This document shows positions 6,873-15,801 of a stretch of 36,533 nt of DNA, in pieces; the first letter of the stretch is position 1; the number at the start of each line of letters is the position of its first letter. The notes below the pieces were generated by a model. The model saw only the letters and a list, made by a program, of their open reading frames with translations. It made no database searches and was not told the origin of the DNA. A program made the position numbers and the translations under genes. Source of the DNA: an uncultured Alistipes sp. (GTDB taxonomy: Bacteria; Bacteroidota; Bacteroidia; Bacteroidales; Rikenellaceae); contig URBK01000023.1 of the NCBI GenBank assembly GCA_900546065.1, positions 1 to 36,533 of the forward strand. The letters run 5' to 3'.

Positions 6873-9860
6873 TCAATCAATTTTAGCGATTTTCGACTTG
6901 GCCTCCTCGACTATACCGTCATCCGCAGGCGAATATCCGTCCACGACACTCTGGTACGTAGCGCGCGCCTGAAAACTGTCGCCGCGGCTCATGTATATGT
7001 CTCCCAGAAGTATGAAGGCCTTGGCCAGCCAATAGTTTTGCGGCGTTTTGCTGTCCGAGAACTCGTATATCATCTTCTCGGCGCGGTCGTAGTTCTTGGC
7101 CGCATACTGCGCCTCGATCAGACGGTAGCGCGACTCGGCGCCCTCGGCACTCCGTACCTCGTCCGACAACTTCTCGTATATGGCCATCGCATCCTCGCCG
7201 CGGCCCTGACGCTGCAGCACCTGAGCCTTTGCAAACTCGGCCTTGCGGCGCGCCGTATCGTTCACCTCGGCCATCGACGCTACATCGTCGGCCATAGCCA
7301 TGATGCCGTTGTCGTCGGCATACTTCAACGTCGAAGCCACATAACCCGAAGCGGCATTGATCTTGGCAGCCGATGTCGAGGCCTCGTCGTAGAGCGAACG
7401 GAACGCCCCGGCGGCCTGCTCATACTGTCCCGCCTCATAGTACATCGACGAGAGACGATCCAGCACCCGCTCCGAATACTGCGTATGTCCCTGCGCGGCC
7501 AACTCGGCCAGAGACTTGATAGCCTCGTCGTTGCGGCCGTCACGTATATGGCAGTCACTCAGGTAGAAGAGCGCATCGTTACGATAATATCCCTTCGGGA
7601 AGTTCGACAGATATGATGTGAACGATGCGGCCGCCTCGGTGGTCTTGTTGTCGAGATAGAGCTTCTGTGCCGCCGTGTACGACAGTGAATCGCGCGTCAT
7701 CTCGCTCATGTTGCCCTCCAGACCCGTCTTGCGGGCATAATCGAAGTAGGCGTCCACATCGCCTTGAGCGATATATATATCGCGTATGCCCTGCATGGCG
7801 CTCTTCGACTGCGACGACTGCGGTGCCGCCTTGACTACCATGTCATAATATTTCAATGCCTTGTCGCGATCGCCCAGATTCATGTACGCAAGGCCCAGAT
7901 CTGACAATGCCTGAGCGTGATAGCGTGAATTGGGATACTGTCCCACGAAACGCTCCAGAACCTTTACTCCGGCCTCGTACTGCGCATCGCCGATATACGT
8001 GCGGCCCAACTCGTAGGTGGCGGCATCGACATAGTCGCCGCGATCCTGCTGCACGATACGCTGCAGGCTCTCGATCTTCTGCGGCACATTGTTCTGCGCC
8101 CCGAGCGTCACGGCACGCTGAAACTGCGAATAGTAACGTTCGGCCGTTCCCAGCGCCGCAGCCGCATCGTAGCACTTGATCGCATCGTCGAACTGACGCG
8201 AGGCATAATGCACGTCGCCGAGGCGGTTCAATGCGTCGGCACGATATGAGTCACGCTGCGAATAGAGCGACAGGAACTTGTCGAAAGCCTCGCCCGCAGC
8301 CGCATATTCGTCGTTATTGAAGTAGCAATATCCGATATTGTATTGCGCCATGGCATATTCGTTGCCCGTACGGGGTGCGCGCGCCATGAAGTTGCGGTAG
8401 CGCTGCAACGCCGTTGACGTATCGCCCGAAGCGTAGGCTATCTCGCCGAGCCAGAATGACGCCAGAGCGTTGTACTTGGCATTGAGCCCGACACCCAGAG
8501 ACTCCTCCAACGAACTCTCGGCCTCACCCAGATCACCCGCAACGTACGATTCCAGACCGTTGAAGTAGGCGATCTTCTGCAACGCCTGCATGGCATCGGC
8601 ATCGGGATTTGGGAAGTTCCGTATGGCGTGGTATGCCTCGGCATAGTTGTGCGAGTTGTAGTAGGCGGCTATCAAGAGGCGCCGCGCCTCCATCACACGC
8701 TCCGACTCGGGATAAAGCTCCACATATCGGCTCAGCACGTTGATCGCCTCGTTGAAGACGCCACCTCCCAACTCGTATTGCAGTTTGCCGTAGTTGAACA
8801 GCGCATCCTCGGCAATATTGGGATCATAGGCCGACGAGGCGGCCATGGCGAACGACCGCATGGCATTCTCCTTGTCGCCGGCACGCAGATAGCAATCCGC
8901 AAGGTTATACGAGGCATTCTGCGTGAGCATGTCGTCCGCACCGCACGCCGCACGGAGATAATCCTCGGCCTCCGAATAGAAGGTCTGGCGATAGAGCGAA
9001 TATCCCAAGATGTAGTTCTCCACACGGTTCATCTCGCCGCCCGACTCCTTGTAGTCGTTCATATACTTCACGGCCTTGCCGTAATCGCCCAGCTGGAACC
9101 ACGACTCGGCCATCATGCGCCGTATCTGCACCGCCTGCTCGGGCGTCGTGTGCGACATAAGCTCCTCACCCTTGTCGGCCACGGCTTGGTAGTCGCCGCT
9201 CTTGAAGTCTATCTGCATCAGATAGAAGGGCATCAGATCGCGGTAGAGCGGGCTCTTCAACAGCGAGTTGAATCCGTTGCGCGCCTTATCGAACTCGCCC
9301 CGCGAATAGGCCATGTATGATTTGTAATAGACCGCATGGTCGGCATAGTCGCTCGACGGGGCTATACGGCCGAAATAACGCTCGGCGGCCTCATAGTCAC
9401 CCTTCATGAAGGCCATGTAACCCATACGCAGGTCGTACTTGTCCTTGTATTTGGGTGCCAGACTCTCGTAACGCACCTTCGAGAGCTCCTCCTCGGCGCG
9501 CTGCGTATCGTCCAGAATGCAGTAATATGCTCCAAGCGAGAACTGTATCTCGTTGGTATATGACGAGCCATTGTACAGCTCCAGAAAACGTCGCATACGG
9601 CTTTCGGCATCGGCCGTACGCAACTCCATATCGCACAACGCAAGGTAATAGTCTATCTTCTCGACACGCAAGCGGTCCCGCACGGGCGAGAGGGCATTGC
9701 GGGCATTCCGGAATTCGGTTCTCGCCTCGGCCCAATGACCGAAGTTGTACAACGAGACGCCACGCTTTATGGCATCGTCTACCGACGGGGCCTGAGCCGC
9801 CACATGCAGCGTGCCGACACTCAGAAGCGACAGGGCCAATAACAATACTCTTCTATGCAT
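6873..9860 (-). CDS. Large periplasmic tetratricopeptide-repeat protein
   Basis: About 995 residues: a signal peptide (MHRRVLLLALSLLSVGTLHVAAQ) and then almost entirely TPR-type helix pairs. Clear examples are KGDYEAAERYFGRIAP, YNIGYCYFNNDEYAAAGEAFDKFLSLYSQRDSYRADALNRLGD, and ALSDLGLAYMNLGDRDKALKYYDMVVKAAPQS. Several repeats resemble the BamD/YbgF type that acts in outer-membrane biogenesis. The ATG at 9860 is chosen over the in-frame GTG at 9869. A Bacteroidetes-type promoter lies at 9888-9919. The gene is upstream of, and 2 bases from, a beta-barrel gene, so it is likely a periplasmic scaffold or assembly partner of that barrel. It is divergent from osmC. Its function is not known; the partner idea is inference from context. 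Confidence 0.85.
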   Translation of the reverse strand: MHRRVLLLALSLLSVGTLHVAAQAPSVDDAIKRGVSLYNFGHWAEARTEFRNARNALSPVRDRLRVEKIDYYLALCDMELRTADAESRMRRFLELYNGSSYTNEIQFSLGAYYCILDDTQRAEEELSKVRYESLAPKYKDKYDLRMGYMAFMKGDYEAAERYFGRIAPSSDYADHAVYYKSYMAYSRGEFDKARNGFNSLLKSPLYRDLMPFYLMQIDFKSGDYQAVADKGEELMSHTTPEQAVQIRRMMAESWFQLGDYGKAVKYMNDYKESGGEMNRVENYILGYSLYRQTFYSEAEDYLRAACGADDMLTQNASYNLADCYLRAGDKENAMRSFAMAASSAYDPNIAEDALFNYGKLQYELGGGVFNEAINVLSRYVELYPESERVMEARRLLIAAYYNSHNYAEAYHAIRNFPNPDADAMQALQKIAYFNGLESYVAGDLGEAESSLEESLGVGLNAKYNALASFWLGEIAYASGDTSTALQRYRNFMARAPRTGNEYAMAQYNIGYCYFNNDEYAAAGEAFDKFLSLYSQRDSYRADALNRLGDVHYASRQFDDAIKCYDAAAALGTAERYYSQFQRAVTLGAQNNVPQKIESLQRIVQQDRGDYVDAATYELGRTYIGDAQYEAGVKVLERFVGQYPNSRYHAQALSDLGLAYMNLGDRDKALKYYDMVVKAAPQSSQSKSAMQGIRDIYIAQGDVDAYFDYARKTGLEGNMSEMTRDSLSYTAAQKLYLDNKTTEAAASFTSYLSNFPKGYYRNDALFYLSDCHIRDGRNDEAIKSLAELAAQGHTQYSERVLDRLSSMYYEAGQYEQAAGAFRSLYDEASTSAAKINAASGYVASTLKYADDNGIMAMADDVASMAEVNDTARRKAEFAKAQVLQRQGRGEDAMAIYEKLSDEVRSAEGAESRYRLIEAQYAAKNYDRAEKMIYEFSDSKTPQNYWLAKAFILLGDIYMSRGDSFQARATYQSVVDGYSPADDGIVEEAKSKIAKID

Positions 9861-9887
9861 ACGATTCACTTCGGATTATACCATCAG

Positions 9888-9919
9888 CAAAGATAGCTAT
9901 TTTGCCATAAAATACGCAA
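9888..9919 (-). promoter_or_regulatory. Promoter of the TPR/barrel operon
   Basis: On the minus strand TATCTTTG (9895 to 9888) fits the -7 consensus TAnnTTTG, with TTG (9919 to 9917) 21 bases upstream. The -7 box is about 27 bases before the ATG at 9860, a sensible leader length. Confidence 0.6.
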
Positions 9920-10007
9920 CAAAGGAACGATTATTGTCCCCACGCACTATCGCGGAGGCGGTATCCGACACGGGCCGCGCCGCAACGAACAAAAAACAAC
10001 AAAAACA

Positions 10008-10418
10008 ATGAACACACAAAAAGTAACCATCGAACTCACCCGCAGCAGCAAATTCCGTCTCGAGGGTTCGCAGAAGGCCGACGACCTGAACCCCAAGGCG
10101 CTGATGCTGTGCGCCGCAGCCAAATGTGCCGGACTGACCATACAGGCCATGCTCCGCAAGCAGAACATCACGGTCAAGATGCTGGAGATCACCGTCGAGG
10201 GCGTTCTGGACACGCCGGAAGTGCAGGCCGGAAGCCACTTCCGCAGCTTCAACGTATCCTACAACGCGCAGTGCAAGACCCTCGCCGACCAGAATGCCGT
10301 AAGCCGTGCCATCGCACTGACGCAGGAGAAATATTGCGGCACCATCGCCATGCTGCGCATGATCGCACCCGTGGCACATGAGATCTCGGTCGTAAGCACC
10401 GAGAACGTCAAGGCCTAA
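10008..10418 (+). CDS. OsmC/Ohr family peroxide-detoxifying protein
   Basis: A 136-residue protein of normal OsmC length. The two family cysteines are visible: Cys40 in LCAAAKCAGLTIQAML at the start of the central helix, and Cys110 in QEKYCGTIAMLR. In OsmC and Ohr these form the thiol pair that reduces organic hydroperoxides, recycled by lipoamide or other thiols in the cytoplasm. A second conserved stretch, FNVSYNAQCKTLADQNAVSRAIALTQEKYC, matches the C-terminal alpha/beta part. The ATG at 10008 follows an A-rich leader. It is divergent from the TPR gene and overlaps the 3' end of the convergent TolC gene by 4 bases. Exact substrate (organic peroxide or a redox-sensing role) is not determinable. 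Confidence 0.9.
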   Translation: MNTQKVTIELTRSSKFRLEGSQKADDLNPKALMLCAAAKCAGLTIQAMLRKQNITVKMLEITVEGVLDTPEVQAGSHFRSFNVSYNAQCKTLADQNAVSRAIALTQEKYCGTIAMLRMIAPVAHEISVVSTENVKA

Positions 10419-11668
10419 TCCGCCGCCGTTATCCGTTTGTACGCCGACACCGCCACCGCATAGTTGAACTGTGCGGTGATGGTGTTGGTGTATATCTGTA
10501 TCCAGCTCAGCTGTGCCTGCAGCACGTCGAGGATCGTAGCCTGCCCCTCGTTGTAGGAGTAGGTGCTGATATCGAGGTTCTCACCCGCGATCTTGAGGTT
10601 GCGCAGCGACGAGAACATCTGTGCGCGGCTGCTTGTCAGGGCGCTCCAACCGTCGGCCTCCTCGCGGGCGGCGGCATCGCGCGCCGATGCAAGCGCATAC
10701 TCCGTACCCCGCACGGCCGCGCTCGCTGCCGAGACGGCATGCCGCCGCGCACCCCACCGGAATATAGGCACGCTCACGGCCATCGTCAGCGAGGCGTCGA
10801 GATAGGTCCGTCCCGCCGCCGGAGATGTAAAGGTCTGCCACGAGCCGCCGGCGCCGATGCTCACCTGAGGATTATATGCCGCGCGCGTCACATCCACCGC
10901 ATGCTCCGCCGCCGTCACACGCTCCGCCGCCGCAAGAATATCGGGCCGCCGTAACAACATATCCCCGGCCGTGACCCGCACGGGCATCGGCAGCGTATCG
11001 GTTATGGACTCCGCAAGTTGGGCCGCACGGTCCAGCTCCGCCCCGAACTGCGAATTGAATGCGTGCAGAACCTCGGCGTATGCACGCCGCGCCGTCTGCA
11101 GCTGATACTCCGCATCGCTCAGACGTGTCTCCACCTGCAGCAGGTCGCTCTTGGCGATATACCCCTCGCCGAAACGCCGCTCCACAACCCTGTACAGCGA
11201 CTCTATGATCGAGACATACTCCTCGGCCGCCGACATGAACAGCTGCATGGCCGAGACATTCCAATAGGCGTAGTCGGCCGCGTAACGCACATCCAGACGC
11301 GCCGCCTGCTCATCGCCCAGAGCCGAGCGATAGTCGCTTTCAGCCTTGCGGTAGGCGGCCCGAAGTCCCCCTCCGCCATAGACCGTCTGCGTGACCTGCG
11401 GCTTAATGAAGAATCCCCACAGGCGGTTGCCGGCCATCTCGTGAAAACTCTTCGAGGCCGACGCCGCGGCTGAAATCTCGGGCAGCATCTCGCTTTTACT
11501 CCTGCGCATGGTCTCATGCGCGCCCGCGGCACTCGCCCCCGCGCTCTTCAACTGCCAGCTGTAACTGCTCACGCTGTCGCGATAGGCCGCAAGGGTCATA
11601 GACTGACCGCACGCGCTTCGTACGCCGCACACCGCAACGGCGGCAAATAAAAGATACAATCGCTTCAT
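10415..11668 (-). CDS. TolC-family outer-membrane efflux channel (pump 1)
   Basis: About 417 residues. The signal peptide is MKRLYLLFAAVAVCGVRSACGQS. The protein then shows the two-fold repeated coiled-coil and barrel architecture of outer-membrane factors: SEMLPEISAAASASKSF, AKSDLLQVETRLSDAEYQLQTARRAY, the second-half NPQVSIGAGGSW, and SVPIFRWGARRHAVSAASAAV, ending TILDVLQAQLSWIQIYTNTITAQFNYAVAVSAY. It forms a trimeric channel that docks onto the adaptor and RND permease. The open frame extends 55 residues further upstream, but that part lies inside the RND gene and has no signal; ATG 11668 overlaps the RND stop by 4 bases (ATGA), typical coupling. It is the last gene of the adaptor-permease-channel operon. 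Its stop codon overlaps that of osmC. Confidence 0.9.
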   Translation of the reverse strand: MKRLYLLFAAVAVCGVRSACGQSMTLAAYRDSVSSYSWQLKSAGASAAGAHETMRRSKSEMLPEISAAASASKSFHEMAGNRLWGFFIKPQVTQTVYGGGGLRAAYRKAESDYRSALGDEQAARLDVRYAADYAYWNVSAMQLFMSAAEEYVSIIESLYRVVERRFGEGYIAKSDLLQVETRLSDAEYQLQTARRAYAEVLHAFNSQFGAELDRAAQLAESITDTLPMPVRVTAGDMLLRRPDILAAAERVTAAEHAVDVTRAAYNPQVSIGAGGSWQTFTSPAAGRTYLDASLTMAVSVPIFRWGARRHAVSAASAAVRGTEYALASARDAAAREEADGWSALTSSRAQMFSSLRNLKIAGENLDISTYSYNEGQATILDVLQAQLSWIQIYTNTITAQFNYAVAVSAYKRITAAD

Positions 11669-14600
11669 CGTCTCAATCTGATCTTGTGGAACAAAGAGTA
11701 TGTCACCGGCAGCACGAACATCGTCAACGCCGTGGCCACGATCAACCCACCCATTATGGTTGCCGCCATGCTTGCGAACAGCGAATCGAAGAGCAGCGGT
11801 ATCAACGCCAACACCGTCGTGGCCGAAGCCATGCATACGGGCACCAGACGGCTGTGCGCCGCCTGCACCACGGCCTCGACACCATCCTTGCCCGCGGCAC
11901 GCAGATCGTTTATCGACGAGACCAGAATCACCGCATTCTTGACATTCATGCCCACGAGACCCAGCAGTCCGAGCAGAGCAAAGAAGTTGAACTGGTTACC
12001 CGTCACGGCCAGTCCGCCCACCACGCCGATAAATATCAACGGTGTCATGAGCAATATGGCTATCGGGTCGCGGTAGTTGCCGAAAAGCAGCAACAGCACG
12101 ATAAACATCAGCACCAGCGTCAGCGGCATCTCCTCGGCAAGGGCGGCATTCGACTCGGCCTGCGACTCCTGCTCGCCGAAAATACGCATCCGATAACCTT
12201 CCGGCACCGATACCTCGCGCTCGACTGCCGACACCAGCCGCGAATACAACCGCTGTGTGTTTACGCCAGCCGCGGGATCACACTGCGCCTTCATCACACG
12301 CTGACGGTTGTACTGTTTGATAACACCGTTGCGGAAATCGAAGTCGAAGCGGCTGCTCGCCTGCTCGATCGGATAGACGCGGCCGCTGTGCGAGAAGACC
12401 GGCATCGATTGCAGATTCGAAAGGTTATAGTCGCGTTGTGCCTCATCCTTAAGGAGTATGGGCATAACCTCGTCGCCGCGGCGGTACTCACCAACGCCGT
12501 ATCCCTGCGTGGCAAGGGTCATCCATTGGGCCACACCGCTGCGGCTCACACCTATGCGCTGGCCTTTCGTCTGCGAATATACGGGTATCCACACGGGTAT
12601 GCGGTTGCCCCAGCTGTTGCGTATGTTCACCGCATCGCCGCCACGCCACATGATCTGCTCCACATCGTGAGTCAGGCGCAGCAGCGTGTCGATATCGTTG
12701 CCCACAAATCCGATCTCGATCGTCGCGTCAGGCACGGGCGAGAGTTTGAAGAGCGACGAGCGCAGCCATACGTCGGGACACGTCGTCAGTACAAAGCGAT
12801 CGAAACGCTCCTTCACCGCCTCGGTCGAACGTTTGTCATCCACCTCGACCAATATGTTGCCGAAGTTGGGACGCGACGAAACGCTGCTGCTAGCAAGATA
12901 GTACCGTACGGGCGTCGACCCCGCCGTTGTCGATACGTGCACAACCTCGGGCTGTGACTGCAGCCACCGAGCCATCGTATCGAGATTGTGCTGCGTAGCC
13001 TCTATGTCGTAACCTTCGGGCAGGATTATGTCGGCACGGAAATAGGGTTTGTCGATCTGCGGGAAGAAGTTCTGCGGCATGACCCGCATTGCGGCAACGG
13101 CCCCGACAAAGAGCGCTACCGTCGCGGCCACCACACCCCAACGATGACGCAGCATCCACCTCAACACCCGATCGAAGGAGGCAAAGCGCTCCGAAGCCGC
13201 CACACGGAACGGCGGCCTCAACATCATCAACCCGAACATGGGCACCTGCGTCAATGCCAGCACCCAGCTGATCAACAGCGAAAGGGCTATGACCACAAAC
13301 AACGGCTTGACGATCTCGGCCACGGCCGACGGCGCCAGATATAGCGGCAGAAACGAGAAGACAGCAATAAGCGTAGCCCCCAGCAGGCCCCATTTCGGGC
13401 CCTCTGCACCGCGCACCAGAGCCTCTCGCAAGGGTGTACCCGCAGAGGCCGCAGTAAGGGCGTTGTCCGTGACGACGATGGCGTTGTCGACCAACATTCC
13501 CATCGCTATGATAAACCCCGCAAGTGAAGTACGGTTTATCCCCTCGCCCGTCATATACATGCAGAGCATCGTGCCGCCGATGGTAAAAAGCAGCGACGAG
13601 CCTATAAGCGAACCGCTGCGCGCACCCATCGCCAGCATTATGACCACAATGACGATAGCCACCGACTCCAGAAGATTGACCAGAAACGACATGTTGGCAC
13701 GGCGTGCGATCTCGTCCTCGGGATAGAGCGTCACGATATCCATACCGACAGGCATCTGCCGTGACAGCTGCTCCAGATGGCTGCGAACCTCGGCCCCTAG
13801 AGCCACGACATCGCTTTCGGGCTCTGACGAGACCCCTATGCCGACGGCACGTCGCCCGTCGACATACATCAGCGACGTCGGCGGCTCGACATACCCCTCC
13901 TCGATGCGGGCGATATCGCCCAGACGGAACTGCCGCCCGTCGGAGGCGATGAGCAGCTGGTCGGCTATATCCTCAACCGATCCGTAAACGCCCGTCTCCA
14001 GTACGCGTATCTCCATCTCGCCCGCCACGACACGGCCGCTGTTGACTATGGCGTTCTGTTGCGAGATCGTCGCCACGATCATCTCGGGCGTGATGTCGAA
14101 GTTGGCCAATGCCGACATGGTGACATAGAGGTTTATCACGGGTGTCTGTTCGGCAAACAGAGCTACCTTCTGCACTCCCCCCACCGTAACCACGTCGGTC
14201 TTTATGCGCTGGGCCCAGTCGCGGATCTCGCTCCATGAGAAGCCGTCGTCGGCAACCAGACCGTAATATAGCCCGTAGACATCGCTGAAATCGTCGTTTA
14301 CGCGTATCGCGTCCGCCCCTGCGGGCAGCTGAGGCGAGATGTTCATCACCTTGCGCCGCAACTCATCCCACAGTTGCGGAATCTCGTCGGCACGCGTAGC
14401 CGGATTCAGCTCGACGGTTATCTTCGAATAGCCGTAATACGACTCCGATGTTATCTTATGCACGCCGCGCATCGACTGCAGTTCGCGCGCTACGGGCTCC
14501 GAGATGAGCTGTTCGACCTGCAGTGGCGTGGCGCCCGGATAACTGCACGTCACCACAGCCGTCTTCAACACGAAGGTCGAGTCCTCCTTCTTGCCCATCG

Positions 14601-14691
14601 ACATGAACGACCACACGCCCCCCACGATGAAGAGCCCCAGCACGAACCACATGACACTGCGGTGACGTATCGAATATTCTACGATCGACAT
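11665..14691 (-). CDS. RND efflux permease (HAE/AcrB-like), pump 1
   Basis: A 1008-residue inner-membrane proton antiporter of normal RND length. It has the N-terminal helix (RSVMWFVLGLFIVGGVWSF), a first periplasmic porter loop beginning AVVTCSYPGATPLQVEQLISEPVARELQSM, TM4 with GMLVDNAIVVTDNA, a second periplasmic loop, and TM10 with GLVGMNVKNAVILV. Relative to AcrB, the first proton-relay Asp of TM4 (D407) and the TM10 Lys (K940) are present; the second Asp (D408) is Asn. The gene starts 4 bases after the adaptor stop and overlaps the TolC start by 4, so the three form one tripartite pump. Substrate is not predictable; drugs, bile salts or lipids are the usual range in this family. Confidence 0.93.
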   Translation of the reverse strand: MSIVEYSIRHRSVMWFVLGLFIVGGVWSFMSMGKKEDSTFVLKTAVVTCSYPGATPLQVEQLISEPVARELQSMRGVHKITSESYYGYSKITVELNPATRADEIPQLWDELRRKVMNISPQLPAGADAIRVNDDFSDVYGLYYGLVADDGFSWSEIRDWAQRIKTDVVTVGGVQKVALFAEQTPVINLYVTMSALANFDITPEMIVATISQQNAIVNSGRVVAGEMEIRVLETGVYGSVEDIADQLLIASDGRQFRLGDIARIEEGYVEPPTSLMYVDGRRAVGIGVSSEPESDVVALGAEVRSHLEQLSRQMPVGMDIVTLYPEDEIARRANMSFLVNLLESVAIVIVVIMLAMGARSGSLIGSSLLFTIGGTMLCMYMTGEGINRTSLAGFIIAMGMLVDNAIVVTDNALTAASAGTPLREALVRGAEGPKWGLLGATLIAVFSFLPLYLAPSAVAEIVKPLFVVIALSLLISWVLALTQVPMFGLMMLRPPFRVAASERFASFDRVLRWMLRHRWGVVAATVALFVGAVAAMRVMPQNFFPQIDKPYFRADIILPEGYDIEATQHNLDTMARWLQSQPEVVHVSTTAGSTPVRYYLASSSVSSRPNFGNILVEVDDKRSTEAVKERFDRFVLTTCPDVWLRSSLFKLSPVPDATIEIGFVGNDIDTLLRLTHDVEQIMWRGGDAVNIRNSWGNRIPVWIPVYSQTKGQRIGVSRSGVAQWMTLATQGYGVGEYRRGDEVMPILLKDEAQRDYNLSNLQSMPVFSHSGRVYPIEQASSRFDFDFRNGVIKQYNRQRVMKAQCDPAAGVNTQRLYSRLVSAVEREVSVPEGYRMRIFGEQESQAESNAALAEEMPLTLVLMFIVLLLLFGNYRDPIAILLMTPLIFIGVVGGLAVTGNQFNFFALLGLLGLVGMNVKNAVILVSSINDLRAAGKDGVEAVVQAAHSRLVPVCMASATTVLALIPLLFDSLFASMAATIMGGLIVATALTMFVLPVTYSLFHKIRLRR

Positions 14692-14695
14692 GGCA

Positions 14696-15733
14696 TCAAG
14701 GATTTAGGATCTTCACACGATCACCCTCGCGCAGACGGTAGACACCCGCCGTGACGATCCGCTCGCCGACCTTCAACCCGCTCTCGACAATCGCCATGTC
14801 GCGGCCGAAGATGCCGCCCGTAACCACGGGCTGCAGTTCCACCACGCCTTCGTCGGCAATGCGCCACACGTATGTTCCGCCCGAGGCAGGAGCATATATT
14901 GCCGTCAGAGGCACCCCGACAACACTCGCGGCGCTCTCGGCCGTGCGCATCGTCACGCTGCACGTCATGCCGGGCGAGATACCGACGCGCTCGGCCTCCG
15001 CCTTGGCGATCTTCAACGATACGGGAAAACCCGACGCATCGGACGAGGTCTTGGCATAACTGTCAAGACGCGCCTCGAAACGCCGGTCGGGATAGTTGTC
15101 GAAGGTGACGAAAAATCGTGTCGTCGTATCCGCAAGATGGGACATGCTGCGCTCGGGCATCGTAAACTCCACCGTCGAACTTACGGGACTGACGATCCGC
15201 ACGATCGTCTGCCCCGCCTGCACGCGTTCGTAGGTATCGACATAGGTACGCTCCACCACGCCGTCAAACGGTGCGCGGAGTTTGGTCTCGACGAGCAGAT
15301 CCTTCGTATTCACGTATGCCGACTTGGCCTGCACGTAGGATGTCTGCGCCGCCTCATACTCCTGCCGCGACACCGCCTCGTGCTCCAACAGCCGCTTCAT
15401 GCGCTCGAACTGCGCCGCGGCCTTCTCATAGAGCGCGCGGTCGGCATCGACCTGAAGCTGTACGTCGCGCGGATCCAACTGCGAGAGCAAAGCCCCGCGA
15501 GCCACATATTGCCCCTTTGCCACATCGACACTCGACACCTGCCCCGAGATCTTGAACGCAAGATTCGTCGCCTCGTCCGCCGTCGCCATGCCGGCAAAAT
15601 CCTTGTCGACATAATCCACGGCATGTACCGTCGCCGCCTTCACGGGCCGTACATATTGCTGTTCGGGCGCGGAGCCGCCGCAGCCGGCAAACCACACCGC
15701 CGCCATCATCAGAGATAACAACCGCTTGCACAT
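14696..15733 (-). CDS. RND periplasmic adaptor (membrane fusion) lipoprotein, pump 1
   Basis: About 345 residues. Start ATG 15733 gives a lipoprotein signal MCKRLLSLMMAAVWFAGC with lipidated Cys18. The longer open frame (to 15772, a TTG) would cross a perfect terminator hairpin and is rejected. The domain order is that of AcrA/MexA-type adaptors: lipoyl half 1 (GQVSSVDVAKGQYVARGALLSQLD), a coiled-coil hairpin (QLQVDADRALYEKAAAQFERMKRLLEHEAVSRQEYEAAQTSYVQAKSAY), lipoyl half 2 (TKLRAPFDGVVERTYVDTYERVQAGQ), a beta-barrel, and a membrane-proximal domain. It bridges the RND permease and TolC. It is the first gene of its operon, insulated from the upstream gene by the terminator at 15740-15772. Confidence 0.92.
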   Translation of the reverse strand: MCKRLLSLMMAAVWFAGCGGSAPEQQYVRPVKAATVHAVDYVDKDFAGMATADEATNLAFKISGQVSSVDVAKGQYVARGALLSQLDPRDVQLQVDADRALYEKAAAQFERMKRLLEHEAVSRQEYEAAQTSYVQAKSAYVNTKDLLVETKLRAPFDGVVERTYVDTYERVQAGQTIVRIVSPVSSTVEFTMPERSMSHLADTTTRFFVTFDNYPDRRFEARLDSYAKTSSDASGFPVSLKIAKAEAERVGISPGMTCSVTMRTAESAASVVGVPLTAIYAPASGGTYVWRIADEGVVELQPVVTGGIFGRDMAIVESGLKVGERIVTAGVYRLREGDRVKILNP

Positions 15734-15739
15734 AGGTAT

Positions 15740-15772
15740 AAAAAAATTGACCTTCCCATTCGGAAAGGTCAA
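15740..15772 (-). terminator. Rho-independent terminator after the tmk/DoxX unit
   Basis: Read on the minus strand, TTGACCTTTCC and GGGAAGGTCAA form an 11-base stem (one G-U) around a GAAT loop, followed by TTTTTTT. It lies about 30 bases beyond the stop of the BT_3928-like gene and directly before the adaptor ATG. It thus ends the tmk/DoxX transcript and fixes the adaptor start downstream of it. Confidence 0.9.
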
Positions 15773-15801
15773 TTATTATACCAAAAATTACGCGTCAGCC
15801 G

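Noticed and set aside
11669..11836. 55-residue N-terminal extension of the pump 1 TolC protein
   Set aside because: It lies inside the RND gene in another frame and would bury the signal peptide; the ATGA overlap start at 11668 is typical.
15734..15772. Upstream TTG start for the pump 1 adaptor
   Set aside because: The extension would translate the terminator hairpin and displace the lipoprotein signal from the N-terminus.
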